This document shows positions 27,485-36,053 of a DNA stretch of 64,000 nucleotides, in pieces. The stretch comes from Halomonas sp. Y3. Lineage in GTDB: Bacteria; Pseudomonadota; Gammaproteobacteria; Pseudomonadales; Halomonadaceae. The stretch spans positions 3,844,001 through 3,908,000 of the forward strand of contig NZ_CP099975.1 of the NCBI RefSeq assembly GCF_024137965.1. The letters are read 5' to 3'. The notes beneath the pieces are model-generated. The model worked only from the letters and a program-made list of their open reading frames with translations, was not told where the DNA came from and made no database searches. A program made the position numbers and the translations under genes. The number at the start of each line of letters is the position of its first letter. Position 1 is the stretch's first letter.

Positions 27485-27559
27485 TTCTCTTCCTTTTTTA
27501 GCCATTGTTATAGTAAGCAAATCAATCATCTCTAATGATTATTTTTCTTTTTCAGCATG

Positions 27560-29050
27560 TCAAGATGGAAAAGAGAACTGCGCCCCCTCGCGCACGCCGG
27601 CCGAGGGCCAGCGCTGGGTGATGGTCTTGCGCCGGGTATAGAAGCGCACCGAGTCGGGGCCATAGGCGGACAGATCGCCGAACAGCGAGCGCTTCCAGCC
27701 GCCGAAGCTGTGGTAGGAGACCGGCACCGGCAGCGGCACGTTGATGCCGACCATACCCACCTGAATGCGATCGCTGAAGTAGCGCGCCGCCTCGCCGTCC
27801 CGGGTATAGATGCAGGTGCCGTTGCCGTACTCATGCTCGTCGATCAGCCGCATGGCCTCCTCCATGGTGTCCACCCGCATCACCAGCAGCACCGGGCCGA
27901 AGATCTCCTCCTGGTAGCAGGTCATCTCGGGGGTCACACGGTCGATGAGGGTACCCCCTACATAGAAGCCCCCTTCATGGCCGGAGACCTGCACGCCGCG
28001 ACCATCCACCACGATGGTGGCGCCCTGCTGCTCGGCGCTATCGATGTAGCCACACACCTTCTCCTGGTGGGCCTTGGTGATCACCGGGCCGAAGTCGTTC
28101 CCGGCATCGTGGCAGGGACCTACCTTGAGGGAGGCCATCTGCTCCTGCATCTTGGCGATCAGGGCGTCGGCGGCCTCGTCGCCCACCGCCACCGCCACCG
28201 AGAGCGCCATGCAGCGCTCGCCAGAGGAGCCAAAGGCGGCCCCGTTCAGGGAGCTGACCACATTGTCCATGTCGGCATCGGGCATGACGATGGCGTGGTT
28301 CTTGGCACCACCCAGGGCCTGGCAGCGCTTGCCGTTGGCGCTGGCCCGGGAGTAGATGTACTCGGCAATGGGCGTGGAGCCAACGAAGCTGACCGCCTGG
28401 ACCCGGGGATCGTCGAGCAGGGTATCCACGGCCTCCTTGTCGCCGTTGACTACGTTGAGCACGCCGGCAGGTAACCCCGCCTCCAGCGCCAGCTCGGCGA
28501 TAAACAGCGCCGAGGTGGGGTCACGCTCGGAGGGCTTGAGCACGAAGGTGTTACCGCAGGCGATCGCCATGGGGTACATCCATAGCGGCACCATGGCGGG
28601 GAAGTTGAAGGGGGTGATGCCGGCCACCACGCCCAGCGGCTGGAACTCGCTCCAGGAGTCGATGCCGGGCCCGGTGTTCTTGCTGTGCTCGCCCTTGAGC
28701 AGCTCGGGAGCCCCGCAGGCGTACTCCACGTTTTCGATACCGCGGGCCAGTTCGCCCTGGGCATCGTGAACGATCTTGCCGTGCTCTTCACCGACCAGGC
28801 GCACGATCTCATCGGCATGCTCCTCGAGCAGCTGCTTGAAGCGGAACATCACCCGAGCCCGCTTGGCCGGCGGCGTGTCGCGCCAGGCCGGAAAGGCCGC
28901 CTGAGCAGCGGCAATGGCCTCTTCAACGGTTGCCTTGGCGGCCAGGCTGACTTGGCCCTTCACCTCACCAGTGGAGGGGTTGTAAAGATCCTGGCTGCGC
29001 TCTTGGCGATCGACGCGAGCGCCGTTGATCAGGTGGCCGAGTGCTGTCAT
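27560..29050 (-). CDS. mmsA: CoA-acylating (methyl)malonate-semialdehyde dehydrogenase
   Basis: A 496-residue ALDH-superfamily enzyme (MmsA/BauC/IolA group) converting malonate semialdehyde to acetyl-CoA or methylmalonate semialdehyde to propionyl-CoA with NAD and CoA. It has the MMSDH hallmarks GVVAGITPFNFPAMVPLWM (TPFNFPAMVPLWMYP), the catalytic Cys280 in GSSGERCMALS and the C-terminal FYTRRKTITQRW. Located just downstream of the beta-alanine aminotransferase (55-base gap), matching P. aeruginosa bauC beside bauA, so malonate semialdehyde is the likely substrate. ATG 29050 follows AGAGGTAA. Confidence 0.93.
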   Translation of the reverse strand: MTALGHLINGARVDRQERSQDLYNPSTGEVKGQVSLAAKATVEEAIAAAQAAFPAWRDTPPAKRARVMFRFKQLLEEHADEIVRLVGEEHGKIVHDAQGELARGIENVEYACGAPELLKGEHSKNTGPGIDSWSEFQPLGVVAGITPFNFPAMVPLWMYPMAIACGNTFVLKPSERDPTSALFIAELALEAGLPAGVLNVVNGDKEAVDTLLDDPRVQAVSFVGSTPIAEYIYSRASANGKRCQALGGAKNHAIVMPDADMDNVVSSLNGAAFGSSGERCMALSVAVAVGDEAADALIAKMQEQMASLKVGPCHDAGNDFGPVITKAHQEKVCGYIDSAEQQGATIVVDGRGVQVSGHEGGFYVGGTLIDRVTPEMTCYQEEIFGPVLLVMRVDTMEEAMRLIDEHEYGNGTCIYTRDGEAARYFSDRIQVGMVGINVPLPVPVSYHSFGGWKRSLFGDLSAYGPDSVRFYTRRKTITQRWPSAGVREGAQFSFPS

Positions 29051-29105
29051 GGATTACCTCTTTTGCTGTTGCGTTGTTGTGGGAAGGTTCCGTCGTGAGA
29101 AATAT

Positions 29106-30449
29106 TCAAGCCAGCTCGCCGATGGCGTCGCCCAGGACATTGACGATCCGATCGATCTCCTCATTCTCAACGATAAAGGGCAGGCCGAGTTGAATGGTGT
29201 CGCCGCCGTAGCGAACATAGAAACCCTTCTCCCAGCACTTCATGGCGATCTCGAAGGGGCGGCGGGCCGGCTCACCGGGGTAGGACTCGATGGTCAACGC
29301 CCCGGCGAGGCCGTAGTTGCGAATATCGCTGATATAGCGCGTGCCCTTGAGGCCGTGCAGCGCCTCCTCGAAGAGCGGGCTCACCTGCTGGACGCGCTCG
29401 ATGAGTTTCTCCTGCTCCAGGATGTCGAGGGAGGCCAGGGCCGCGGCACAGGCCACCGGGTGGCCGGAGTAGGTGTAGCCGTGGGGCAGCTCGAGCATGT
29501 AATCGGGACCGCCCTGTTCCATGAAGGTCTGGTAGATCTCGCCCTTAACCATCACCCCGCCCATGGGTACCGCGCCGTTGGTCAGCTGCTTGGCAAAGTT
29601 CATCATGTCGGGGACCACGCCGAACGCCTCGGCGCCGGTCATGGCGCCCATGCGCCCGAAGGCGGTGATCACCTCGTCGAAGATCAGCAGGATGTCGTGC
29701 TGATCGCAGATCTCGCGCAGCCGCTGCAGGTAGCCGACTGGCGGCGGGATTACCCCGGCGGAGCCGGCCAGGGGCTCGACGATCACGGCGGCGATGTTGG
29801 AAGCATCGTGCAGGGCGATCAGCTCCAGCAGCTCTTCGGCCTTCTCTGCGCCGCGCTCGGGCATACCGCGGGTGAAGGCGTTCTCGGCCATCAGGGTGTG
29901 GGGCAGGTGGTCGGCGTCCACGCCCTGGCCGAACAGGGCGCGGTTGGCGCCGATGCCGCCCAGGCTGATACCGCCGAAGTTGACCCCATGATAGCCCTTG
30001 GCGCGACCGATCAACTTGGTCTTGGTGGGCTTGCCCTTCTTGCGCCAGTAGGCACGGGCGATCTTCAGGGAAGTATCAGCGCTCTCGGAGCCGGAGCCCG
30101 TAAAGAAGGCGTGGTCCAGCCCTTCCGGCGTCAGCTCACGCAGGCGATGGGCCAGCTCGAAGGCCTTGGGGTGGCCGAACTGGAAGGCCGGCGCATAGTC
30201 CAGCTCGCGCAGCTGGCGGCTGACGGCGTCGGCGATCTCCGGCCGCGAGTGGCCGGCGCCGCAGGTCCAGAGGCCCGACAGGCCGTCGAAGATCCGACGC
30301 CCATCGGCATCGATCAGGTAGCTGCCCTGGGCCTCGACGATGATGCGCGGGTCGCGCTTGAACTGCCGGTTGCCGGTATAGGGCATCCAGTAGGCGTCCA
30401 GCTGCTCGGAACTCAAACCGGCGGCGTGACGAAACTGCTGTGCGGTCAT
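29106..30449 (-). CDS. bauA: Beta-alanine:pyruvate aminotransferase (omega-transaminase, class III)
   Basis: A 447-residue PLP enzyme transferring the amino group of beta-alanine (or other omega-amines) to pyruvate, giving malonate semialdehyde and alanine. Visible: WMPYTGNRQFKRDPRI, FTGSGSESADTSLKIAR, GYHGVNFGGISLGG, Asp258 in LLIFDEVITAFGR and the PLP Lys287 in NFAKQLTNGAVPMGG. The N-terminus with YWMPYTGNRQFK is characteristic of the P. putida/P. aeruginosa beta-alanine enzymes. It is divergent from a LysR gene, as bauA is from bauR. Confidence 0.93.
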   Translation of the reverse strand: MTAQQFRHAAGLSSEQLDAYWMPYTGNRQFKRDPRIIVEAQGSYLIDADGRRIFDGLSGLWTCGAGHSRPEIADAVSRQLRELDYAPAFQFGHPKAFELAHRLRELTPEGLDHAFFTGSGSESADTSLKIARAYWRKKGKPTKTKLIGRAKGYHGVNFGGISLGGIGANRALFGQGVDADHLPHTLMAENAFTRGMPERGAEKAEELLELIALHDASNIAAVIVEPLAGSAGVIPPPVGYLQRLREICDQHDILLIFDEVITAFGRMGAMTGAEAFGVVPDMMNFAKQLTNGAVPMGGVMVKGEIYQTFMEQGGPDYMLELPHGYTYSGHPVACAAALASLDILEQEKLIERVQQVSPLFEEALHGLKGTRYISDIRNYGLAGALTIESYPGEPARRPFEIAMKCWEKGFYVRYGGDTIQLGLPFIVENEEIDRIVNVLGDAIGELA

Positions 30450-30667
30450 GGCGTTAGCCTCCCTGACTGTAGGTATCGCCGGCAGATATCAAGAGCGGTA
30501 TCGCGACCGGCATCGACCTGGGTACAAGGTTCAAGCTAGCCCTTTGTTTGCATTACTTAAACCACAAGGTATTTAATCTCATGCAAGCGATTGGTTAACT
30601 TAAATTCCGCCAGCCGCATACCCACCACAGCACGGCTGTGGGGCACGACAGCCAGAGGAGGCGCACG
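30450..30667. promoter_or_regulatory. bauA-bauR divergent promoter region
   Basis: A 218-base AT-richer region between the aminotransferase and LysR genes. It includes the widely spaced inverted pair TTGCAT (30548-30553) and ATGCAA (30580-30585) around ACCACAAGGT, a shape compatible with LysR-type activator binding. No promoter element could be set with confidence. Confidence 0.4.
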
Positions 30668-31585
30668 ATGGCACAGCGCAGGAGCACCCCCATGGGACAG
30701 CTCGGGGACACCGATCTAAGACTCCTGCGGATCTATCGCAAGGTGGTGGAGTGCGGGGGGTTTTCTGCCGCTGAGGTGGCACTAGGCATCAGCCGCGCTG
30801 CCATCAGCATGGCGATGAACGACCTGGAGACACGGCTTGGCCTGCGCCTCTGTCAGCGCGGACGCAGCGGCTTCGCCCTGACCAACGAGGGTACAGAGGT
30901 CTACGAATCGACTCTTCAGCTGCTCGCCGCTGTGGAGGGGTTTCGTACTCGAGTCAACGGCCTGCATGCCCAGCTCAAGGGCGAGCTCAATATCGGCATC
31001 ACCGACAATCTGGTAACGATGCCCCAGATGCATATCACAGATGCACTCAGCGCGCTCAAGGAACACGGCCCCGAGGTGCGCATTAACATTCGCATGATCC
31101 CCCCCAGCGATATCGAGATGGCAGTGCTCGACGGTCGCCTCCACACCGGAGTAATTCCCGATCTCAAGGTGCTACCGGGGCTGCATTACCTCTCGCTCTA
31201 CGCCGAGGAGTCACGCCTCTACTGCTCCAATGAACATGCGCTGTTCGATGTGGAGAGCATCGACGAGGCGACGCTGTCCGACTACGATGCCGTGGTCCCG
31301 GCCTATGCCCAGACCTCCGAGATCAAGGAAGTTCATGAACCGCTGAAGGAGGCCGCCTCGGCCAGCGACCGCGAAGGCATCGCCTTCCTGATCCTCTCCG
31401 GCCGTTTTATCGGCTATCTGCCGACCCACTACGCCGAAGGCTGGGTCCGCGATGGGCGCATGCGCGCCCTGCGCCCTGAGAGGTGGCGTTACTGCACTCA
31501 CTACAGCGCCATCACACGCAAGGGCGCACCGCCCAACCTGGTGCTGGAGTGCTATCTGGAGGAGCTGGCCAAGCTGGTGCAGTGA
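30668..31585 (+). CDS. bauR: LysR-family regulator, BauR-like
   Basis: A 305-residue LTTR: N-terminal HTH (about 8-66; [25 protein letters not shown], in part [17 protein letters not shown] [18 protein letters not shown]) and a periplasmic-binding-protein-like effector domain (about 93-295). ATG 30668 follows AGGAGG; a further upstream ATG (30638) lacks a site. Its divergent placement next to bauA and the BauR-like HTH suggest it activates beta-alanine catabolism in response to beta-alanine. The symbol rests on synteny. Confidence 0.82.
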   Translation: MAQRRSTPMGQLGDTDLRLLRIYRKVVECGGFSAAEVALGISRAAISMAMNDLETRLGLRLCQRGRSGFALTNEGTEVYESTLQLLAAVEGFRTRVNGLHAQLKGELNIGITDNLVTMPQMHITDALSALKEHGPEVRINIRMIPPSDIEMAVLDGRLHTGVIPDLKVLPGLHYLSLYAEESRLYCSNEHALFDVESIDEATLSDYDAVVPAYAQTSEIKEVHEPLKEAASASDREGIAFLILSGRFIGYLPTHYAEGWVRDGRMRALRPERWRYCTHYSAITRKGAPPNLVLECYLEELAKLVQ

Positions 31586-31597
31586 TAGACAGCAGAC

Positions 31598-31884
31598 TCA
31601 GCACTCGATGGCGTTGACGGCGAGGACTCCCACCGAGGTCTCCTTGTACTTCGCCTGCATGTCGGCGCCGGTGTCGCGCATGGTGCGGACCACCTTGTTC
31701 AGGGAGATGAAGTGCTCGCCGTCGCCGCGCAGCGCCATCTGGGCGGCGTTTACCGAAGCGATGGCGTTGTGCTCGATGCAGGGCTCCTGCACTAGGCCGC
31801 CCACCGGGTCGCAGGTCAGCCCAAGGTTGTGCTCCAGGCCGATCTCGGCGGCGTTCTCCACCTGGCCCACGCAGCCCCCATCAA
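31598..31884 (-). pseudogene. sdaA: 3' fragment of L-serine dehydratase
   Basis: The minus strand encodes the C-terminal ~95 residues of an SdaA-type iron-sulfur serine dehydratase: [57 protein letters not shown] and the ending AVNAIEC. Upstream (toward higher coordinates) homology stops abruptly where IS3-family sequence begins on the other strand, so the first ~360 codons are gone. Substitutions at normally fixed positions ([10 protein letters not shown] where VQVPCIERNA is usual) suggest decay. Confidence 0.9.
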
Positions 31885-32495
31885 TGGCGCGGAAGCGGCG
31901 CCAGAACCTCCGGGCCAAGGCGGCTCGTAAGTACAAGGCCACCACGAACTCACGGCATGGGCTGCCCGTGGCGCCCAACCCCCTGAAACAGGACTTTACT
32001 GCGGAGGCACCCAACCAAAAATGGGTTGGCGACATCACCTACCTCGCGACGGGTGAAGGCTGGCTCTATCTAGCGGTGCTGATCGACTTGTACTCGCGCA
32101 AGGTCATCGGCTGGGCAATGAGCGAGCGGATGACCGCCGACCTGGTGGGTGATGCCCTGCAGATGGCCCTGTGGAGCCGCAAGATGCCCAAGGGCGTGAT
32201 AGTTCACTCCGATCGCGGCAACCAGTATTGTTCGACGCTGTATCAGTCGCTGCTGACCCGCCACGAGCTCCAGTGCAGCATGAGCGCCAAGGGTAACTGC
32301 TATGACAATGCCTGTGCCGAGAGCTTCTTTCACAGCCTCAAGATCGAGGCCATCCACGGTGAGCGATTCGAAACGCTGGAGGCCATGCGACGGCAGGTGT
32401 TCGAGTACATTGAACTGGACTACAACCGGCAGCGCCGGCACAGTGCGATTGGGATGATCAGCCCGGAGGCCTTCGAGGCCCGAATGATCGCTTAG
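31885..32495 (+). pseudogene. 5'-truncated IS3-family transposase (orfB, DDE integrase core)
   Basis: About 203 codons covering the rve integrase core: first Asp in WVGDITYL, second Asp in [11 protein letters not shown], Glu in [12 protein letters not shown], then [18 protein letters not shown] near the end. The IS3-family catalytic triad is intact, but the N-terminal part of orfB and all of orfA are missing; the open frame upstream is only the antisense of the sdaA fragment. The junction with sdaA lies at about 31880-31890. It cannot be a functional transposase by itself. Confidence 0.9.
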
Positions 32496-32498
32496 AAC

Positions 32499-32525
32499 GG
32501 TGTCCACCAATGCTGGGTAAGATCA
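32499..32525 (+). repeat. Right terminal inverted repeat of the IS3-family element
   Basis: The minus-strand reading begins TGATCTTACCCAGCATTGG and ends GGACACC, the usual shape of IS3-group ends. It lies 3 bases after the orfB stop. No matching left end is found at the sdaA junction, consistent with one-ended loss. Confidence 0.75.
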
Positions 32526-32883
32526 TTTCTTGGGTACCCGTCAGTACTGAACAGCCACACCGGGGACAAACGAATGCCGCGCTCCATTGTACCGCCCGCG
32601 CAAACCGATTAAATTCACAAAAAAACCACTACACGGATGAGAAATTGTGCCCGACCCCCCACCCTCAGATACACATTCCCAACCAGACAGACGGCCTGTG
32701 CCGCCGGTCACCGGATGCCATGGAAATGCTTTCAGCGAGGCAGTCTATTGAAAATCAACAAGTTGCGGAAGAGCTGGCGTATTTGAATACGTCAGCTTTG
32801 TTGCATAACAGTCAAGCCCTTCCCCCGAGCCACTTTGCGCATTAGCGCTTGACGTTATTAACGCACTGCGCCATCATTAATCA
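32526..32883. other. Gene-free interval upstream of higB relic
   Basis: No gene is supported. An imperfect palindrome GCTGGCGTATTT/GAATACGTCAGC (about 32771-32794) is followed by CTTTGTTGCATAA, which resembles the ends of some IS5-like elements but is not enough to name one. A TTGACG (32849-32854) and CATCAT (32872-32877) spaced by 17 bases could be the old promoter of the toxin-antitoxin pair. Confidence 0.35.
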
Positions 32884-33168
32884 ACGATCATATCGTTTAA
32901 GTGCAAGGATATCGATAAGCTGGCAAACGGTCGCCGCGGCAGATGCTTTGTCAATTTCGAGCGCGCTGCCTTAAGAAAGCTTCGGCAACTCCAGGCTGCA
33001 CGTCAGCTGGATGATCTTGAAATACCGCCCGGGAATATGTTGGAGCCGTTGCATGGTGACTGTGACTGCCAAGGCCAGCACAACATTCGAGTCAACAGGA
33101 AGCTCTGGGTTTGCTTCCGCTGGACCAGGGCTGGTGCGGAAGATGCTGGAATTGTTGATCACCATTAG
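32884..33168 (+). pseudogene. higB: Relic HigB-type toxin (RelE superfamily), no start codon
   Basis: A 94-codon open frame matches HigB/GraT-type toxins: ISFKCKDIDKL, then LRKLRQLQAARQLDDLEIPPGN, LEPLHGD, QHNIRVN, VCFRW and the ending IVDHH. Two defects: the expected ATG is ACG (32884-32886), with no usable ATG, GTG or TTG before residue 52, and the normally conserved Trp-Arg ahead of the I/V-CF motif reads Leu-Trp, so a catalytic-site arginine is lost. It is followed after 10 bases by the higA relic. Confidence 0.82.
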
Positions 33169-33178
33169 GATATAAGTC

Positions 33179-33494
33179 ATGCGCAATATAAAAGCTATAA
33201 TGCCAGGAGAGTTACTGAAGGAAGAGCTTCCTGAGCCGATGGGTATCTCTCAATACCGTGTGGCTAAAGAAATTGGGGTGCCTGCTCAGAGAATAGGCCA
33301 GATTGTTGCTGGGAAGCGTTCGATAACCGCAGACACGGACCTTTGACTTTGTCGCTTCTTTGGCTTTTCCAATGGCTATTGACTACGATCTCCGGCTGCC
33401 TACGACACTGAAGATTGCGGAAGAAGCCTTTGAGGATCAACTGAAGAATGTTCGCCCATGGAGTGCTGCATCAAAAGTCGGGCACAGGGCATAA
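33179..33494 (+). pseudogene. higA: Relic HigA-type antitoxin (XRE family), broken
   Basis: ATG 33179 opens a HigA-like reading: MRNIKAIMPGELLKEEL, EPMGISQYRVAKEIGVPAQRI, GKRSITADTDL, then a TGA at 33344-33346. The same frame continues for LCRFFGFSNGY to another TGA, after which a small deletion shifts the reading to DYDLRLPTTLKIAEEAFEDQL and NVRPWSAA, ending at 33494. The helix-turn-helix is still coded but the C-terminal half is lost. Together with higB it is a dead toxin-antitoxin locus. Confidence 0.85.
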
Positions 33495-33857
33495 AAAATT
33501 AGAAAAAATCAGGGTCAGGTCCAAATTGATTAAGCTGCTGAGAGGCACCTCAAAAACCCCCTCCCTATTGGCTTTTAGCGCCCTCACAGAGGCGCGCTCG
33601 CGCCGCCGCCCCAAAACTGAGCTTAATTTGAGCCTGAGACATGTGGGTGTGCTGGTTGGTTATGATTTTCGGTTTGGCGAAGTACCCGCCTCGATCCGGC
33701 TGAGATATCATCATCAGTTCGGTGCTAAAAATCGCCTTGGATTCGGTCTTCCTGCTTACTAGGCTTCCCGTCGGCAATGAATCAGTAGAATGATTTTCAT
33801 TTCTCTCGAATTTGAGTATTATTTTCTTCGCAACCAACCCGATCAGCGAGGCCATTA
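33495..33857. other. Gene-free interval
   Basis: Two overlapping open frames of about 100 codons exist on opposite strands (33448-33762 plus, 33565-33855 minus), neither with a convincing ribosome-binding site or recognisable family. The Arg-rich plus-strand frame and the antisense one look like sequence left between remnants. I see no defined element here. Confidence 0.3.
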
Positions 33858-35537
33858 ATGGATCGTATTTATTCTGTATTTCGGCGCCATTTTTGCGGAG
33901 CTGGAATTGTAATTGGCGCTTTGTTCTTTTCCGCCTCGCTAACTCCTAGCCTCATCCCGCGCAGCTTCGAAGTACAGGGCATCCTTGGAGGGGTGGCATT
34001 CAGCGCAGGATACGGCATTGGCGTTTTTCTTGTTGCTACGTGGCGCTACTTACAATTGCCGCCGCTTCATGAGAGCATTCTAAAGCCCACAAGATTGATT
34101 CTGTCCGCACTCATATTAACTGCAACAATCATTGGACTGTATAATTCTTCGGGTTGGCAGAACTCCGTTCGCGGGGCCTTGAATATGGAGCCGGTGGACA
34201 GCGCCTACCCTGTAAGCGTCAGCATCATAGCCATTCTGACCTTCGGCTTCCTGTTGCTTTTGGCGCGTGGAATCATCGCGCTTGGGCGGACCGTAGCAAA
34301 CAGGCTTGATAGGTTTCTCCCACGAAGAGTCTCAATCATCGCTGGTGCAGCGGTGACGCTCATGGTCGTTACGACACTCGCAAATGGTCTCTTGATTGAG
34401 CATGCTTTCCGTCTCTTAGACAGGTCCTTTGCGGAACTCGACGCATTACACGAACCAGATCGACCGCAGCCTTCAATCGTAGAGCGCGCCGGCAATCCGT
34501 CTTCACGGCTGGAATGGCCAAAACTGGGTCGAGCAGGAAGAGAGTTTGTTGCATCGGGTCCTACAGCAGAAGATATCAACAAAATCACTCAAAGAACCGC
34601 AGTTGAACCCATACGTCTGTATGCTGGTCTGCGAGTCGCGGAGACACCCGACGAGCGCTCACAGCTCTTGCTTGATGAACTCATTGAGCTGAACGCATTT
34701 GATCGCGCCGCCCTTGTTGTCATCACGCCCACAGGTACAGGCTGGGTCGATCCGTCTGCGATCGATGGCTTGGAATACTTATATGATGGCGATACTGCCA
34801 GTGTCGCTTTGCAGTACTCTTATTTGAACAGCCCAATGTCGTTGGTATTCCAGTCAGAAAACGGCCTTGAATCATCACAAAGCCTTTTTCGAACCATCTA
34901 TAGCTATTGGAAGAAACTCCCTGCCGACCAGAGACCCAAGCTTTACCTGCATGGGCTCAGCCTGGGTGCGTTCAACTCTCAGCGATCCATTACTTTCCTT
35001 GATCTTCTCGAAGATCCCATCGACGGCGCTGTCTGGAGTGGAACGCCTTTTCCAAGCGAGACATGGCGGACAATCACCGCAAGCCGAGACGCAGGTTCGA
35101 CCGAGTGGTTACCGGTGTATCAGGGTGGACGATTTGTCCGATTCATGAACCAGAATGGCATCCCTGAGGGCAATATTGCATCTTGGGGCAATGTTCGCAT
35201 TGTCTACTTGCAGTATGCTAGTGATGCGATCACGTTCTTTGACAAAAACCTGCTCTACAGAGAATCCGATTGGATGAAGGATCCAATAGGTCCTGATGTT
35301 TCTCCTCTACTGAGATGGTATCCGGTTGTCAGCATGCTTCAATTACTGGTCGATATGCCGCTATCTGATAGTGTGCCGATAGGGTATGGCCATGTATACG
35401 CGCCAGATCATTATCTGGATGCCTGGCTGAAAGTCACAGGAGTTGAAAACTGGAGTTCTGAAAAAATTGATGAACTTAAAAGGCATCTGCATTTGAGGGC
35501 CTCGGATGCGGATGGCTACGAGCATCGGGGCGGATGA
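33858..35537 (+). CDS. Membrane alpha/beta-hydrolase (Abhydrolase_9 family with N-terminal membrane domain)
   Basis: A 559-residue protein. The N-terminal ~190 residues hold about five helices, beginning with FFSASLTPSLIPRSFEVQG, a hallmark of the N-terminal domain found with DUF2235-unrelated Abhydrolase_9 proteins; the C-terminal half is an alpha/beta hydrolase with the nucleophile elbow GLSLG (Ser368) and a late His in YGHVYAPDHY. Family members are poorly characterised; lipid or ester hydrolysis in the envelope is a guess. GC is clearly lower than in flanking core genes, and it sits between TA and IS relics, so it was likely acquired. Confidence 0.82.
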   Translation: MDRIYSVFRRHFCGAGIVIGALFFSASLTPSLIPRSFEVQGILGGVAFSAGYGIGVFLVATWRYLQLPPLHESILKPTRLILSALILTATIIGLYNSSGWQNSVRGALNMEPVDSAYPVSVSIIAILTFGFLLLLARGIIALGRTVANRLDRFLPRRVSIIAGAAVTLMVVTTLANGLLIEHAFRLLDRSFAELDALHEPDRPQPSIVERAGNPSSRLEWPKLGRAGREFVASGPTAEDINKITQRTAVEPIRLYAGLRVAETPDERSQLLLDELIELNAFDRAALVVITPTGTGWVDPSAIDGLEYLYDGDTASVALQYSYLNSPMSLVFQSENGLESSQSLFRTIYSYWKKLPADQRPKLYLHGLSLGAFNSQRSITFLDLLEDPIDGAVWSGTPFPSETWRTITASRDAGSTEWLPVYQGGRFVRFMNQNGIPEGNIASWGNVRIVYLQYASDAITFFDKNLLYRESDWMKDPIGPDVSPLLRWYPVVSMLQLLVDMPLSDSVPIGYGHVYAPDHYLDAWLKVTGVENWSSEKIDELKRHLHLRASDADGYEHRGG

Positions 35538-35818
35538 GCCTGAAATAGCGGCCGCAGTTCAGGGGAGCAATTTCCATGCAAACTTCTGGCATGTGGGTTA
35601 TCCGTGCGAAATTGGGGTAAGGTTAGAATGGCACTTACTTAAGATCTTTCGGATGACCGTGTTGCCGGATCTGTTCACGTGATTCGTGGTGGGGCATTTG
35701 CAATAACCAGTGGGGGCGAGGCCGCCGCTTGATGGCTCTCGACTCCCCCACTGTCAAGCTAGTTGGAACCTCAGCGGCTATTAGACTCTGAACCCTGGAG
35801 GGGCGAGACGAGGCTCCC

Positions 35819-35950
35819 ATGAAGTACTCCGACGGGCGCCGGGAATCCATCCTCAAAAAACTGCTCCCGCCGCACAACCGCACCATAGCGGAGGTGGCCG
35901 AGGAAGAAGGTATCTCGGCAACCACGCTGTACAACTGGCGGAAGATGGCC
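35819..35950 (+). pseudogene. IS3-family orfA N-terminal stub
   Basis: The first ~44 codons (MKYSDGRRESILKKLLPPH, then AEVAEEEGISATTLYNWRK) are a typical HTH of an IS transposase orfA. After RKMA the homology ends and the frame runs into unrelated sequence that contains a perfect 9-bp inverted repeat (35952-35960 with 35972-35980). The rest of the IS is missing. Confidence 0.8.
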
Positions 35951-36053
35951 GGGCTATTGCTTGGCTACACGGCAATAGCCATACTTCTAACCTTGAAACT
36001 CCACCGGGACGGCACGCCCCGCGAGAACTCACCCAAACTCAACAGGATCCGTC

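Noticed and set aside
32771..32835. CTTTGTTGCATAA and adjacent palindrome as an IS5-type element end
   Set aside because: Only one end-like motif is present, without transposase sequence or a partner repeat, so no element can be named.
33448..33855. Opposing open frames of about 100 codons as small genes
   Set aside because: No ribosome-binding site, no recognisable family, and the plus-strand start lies inside the higA relic.
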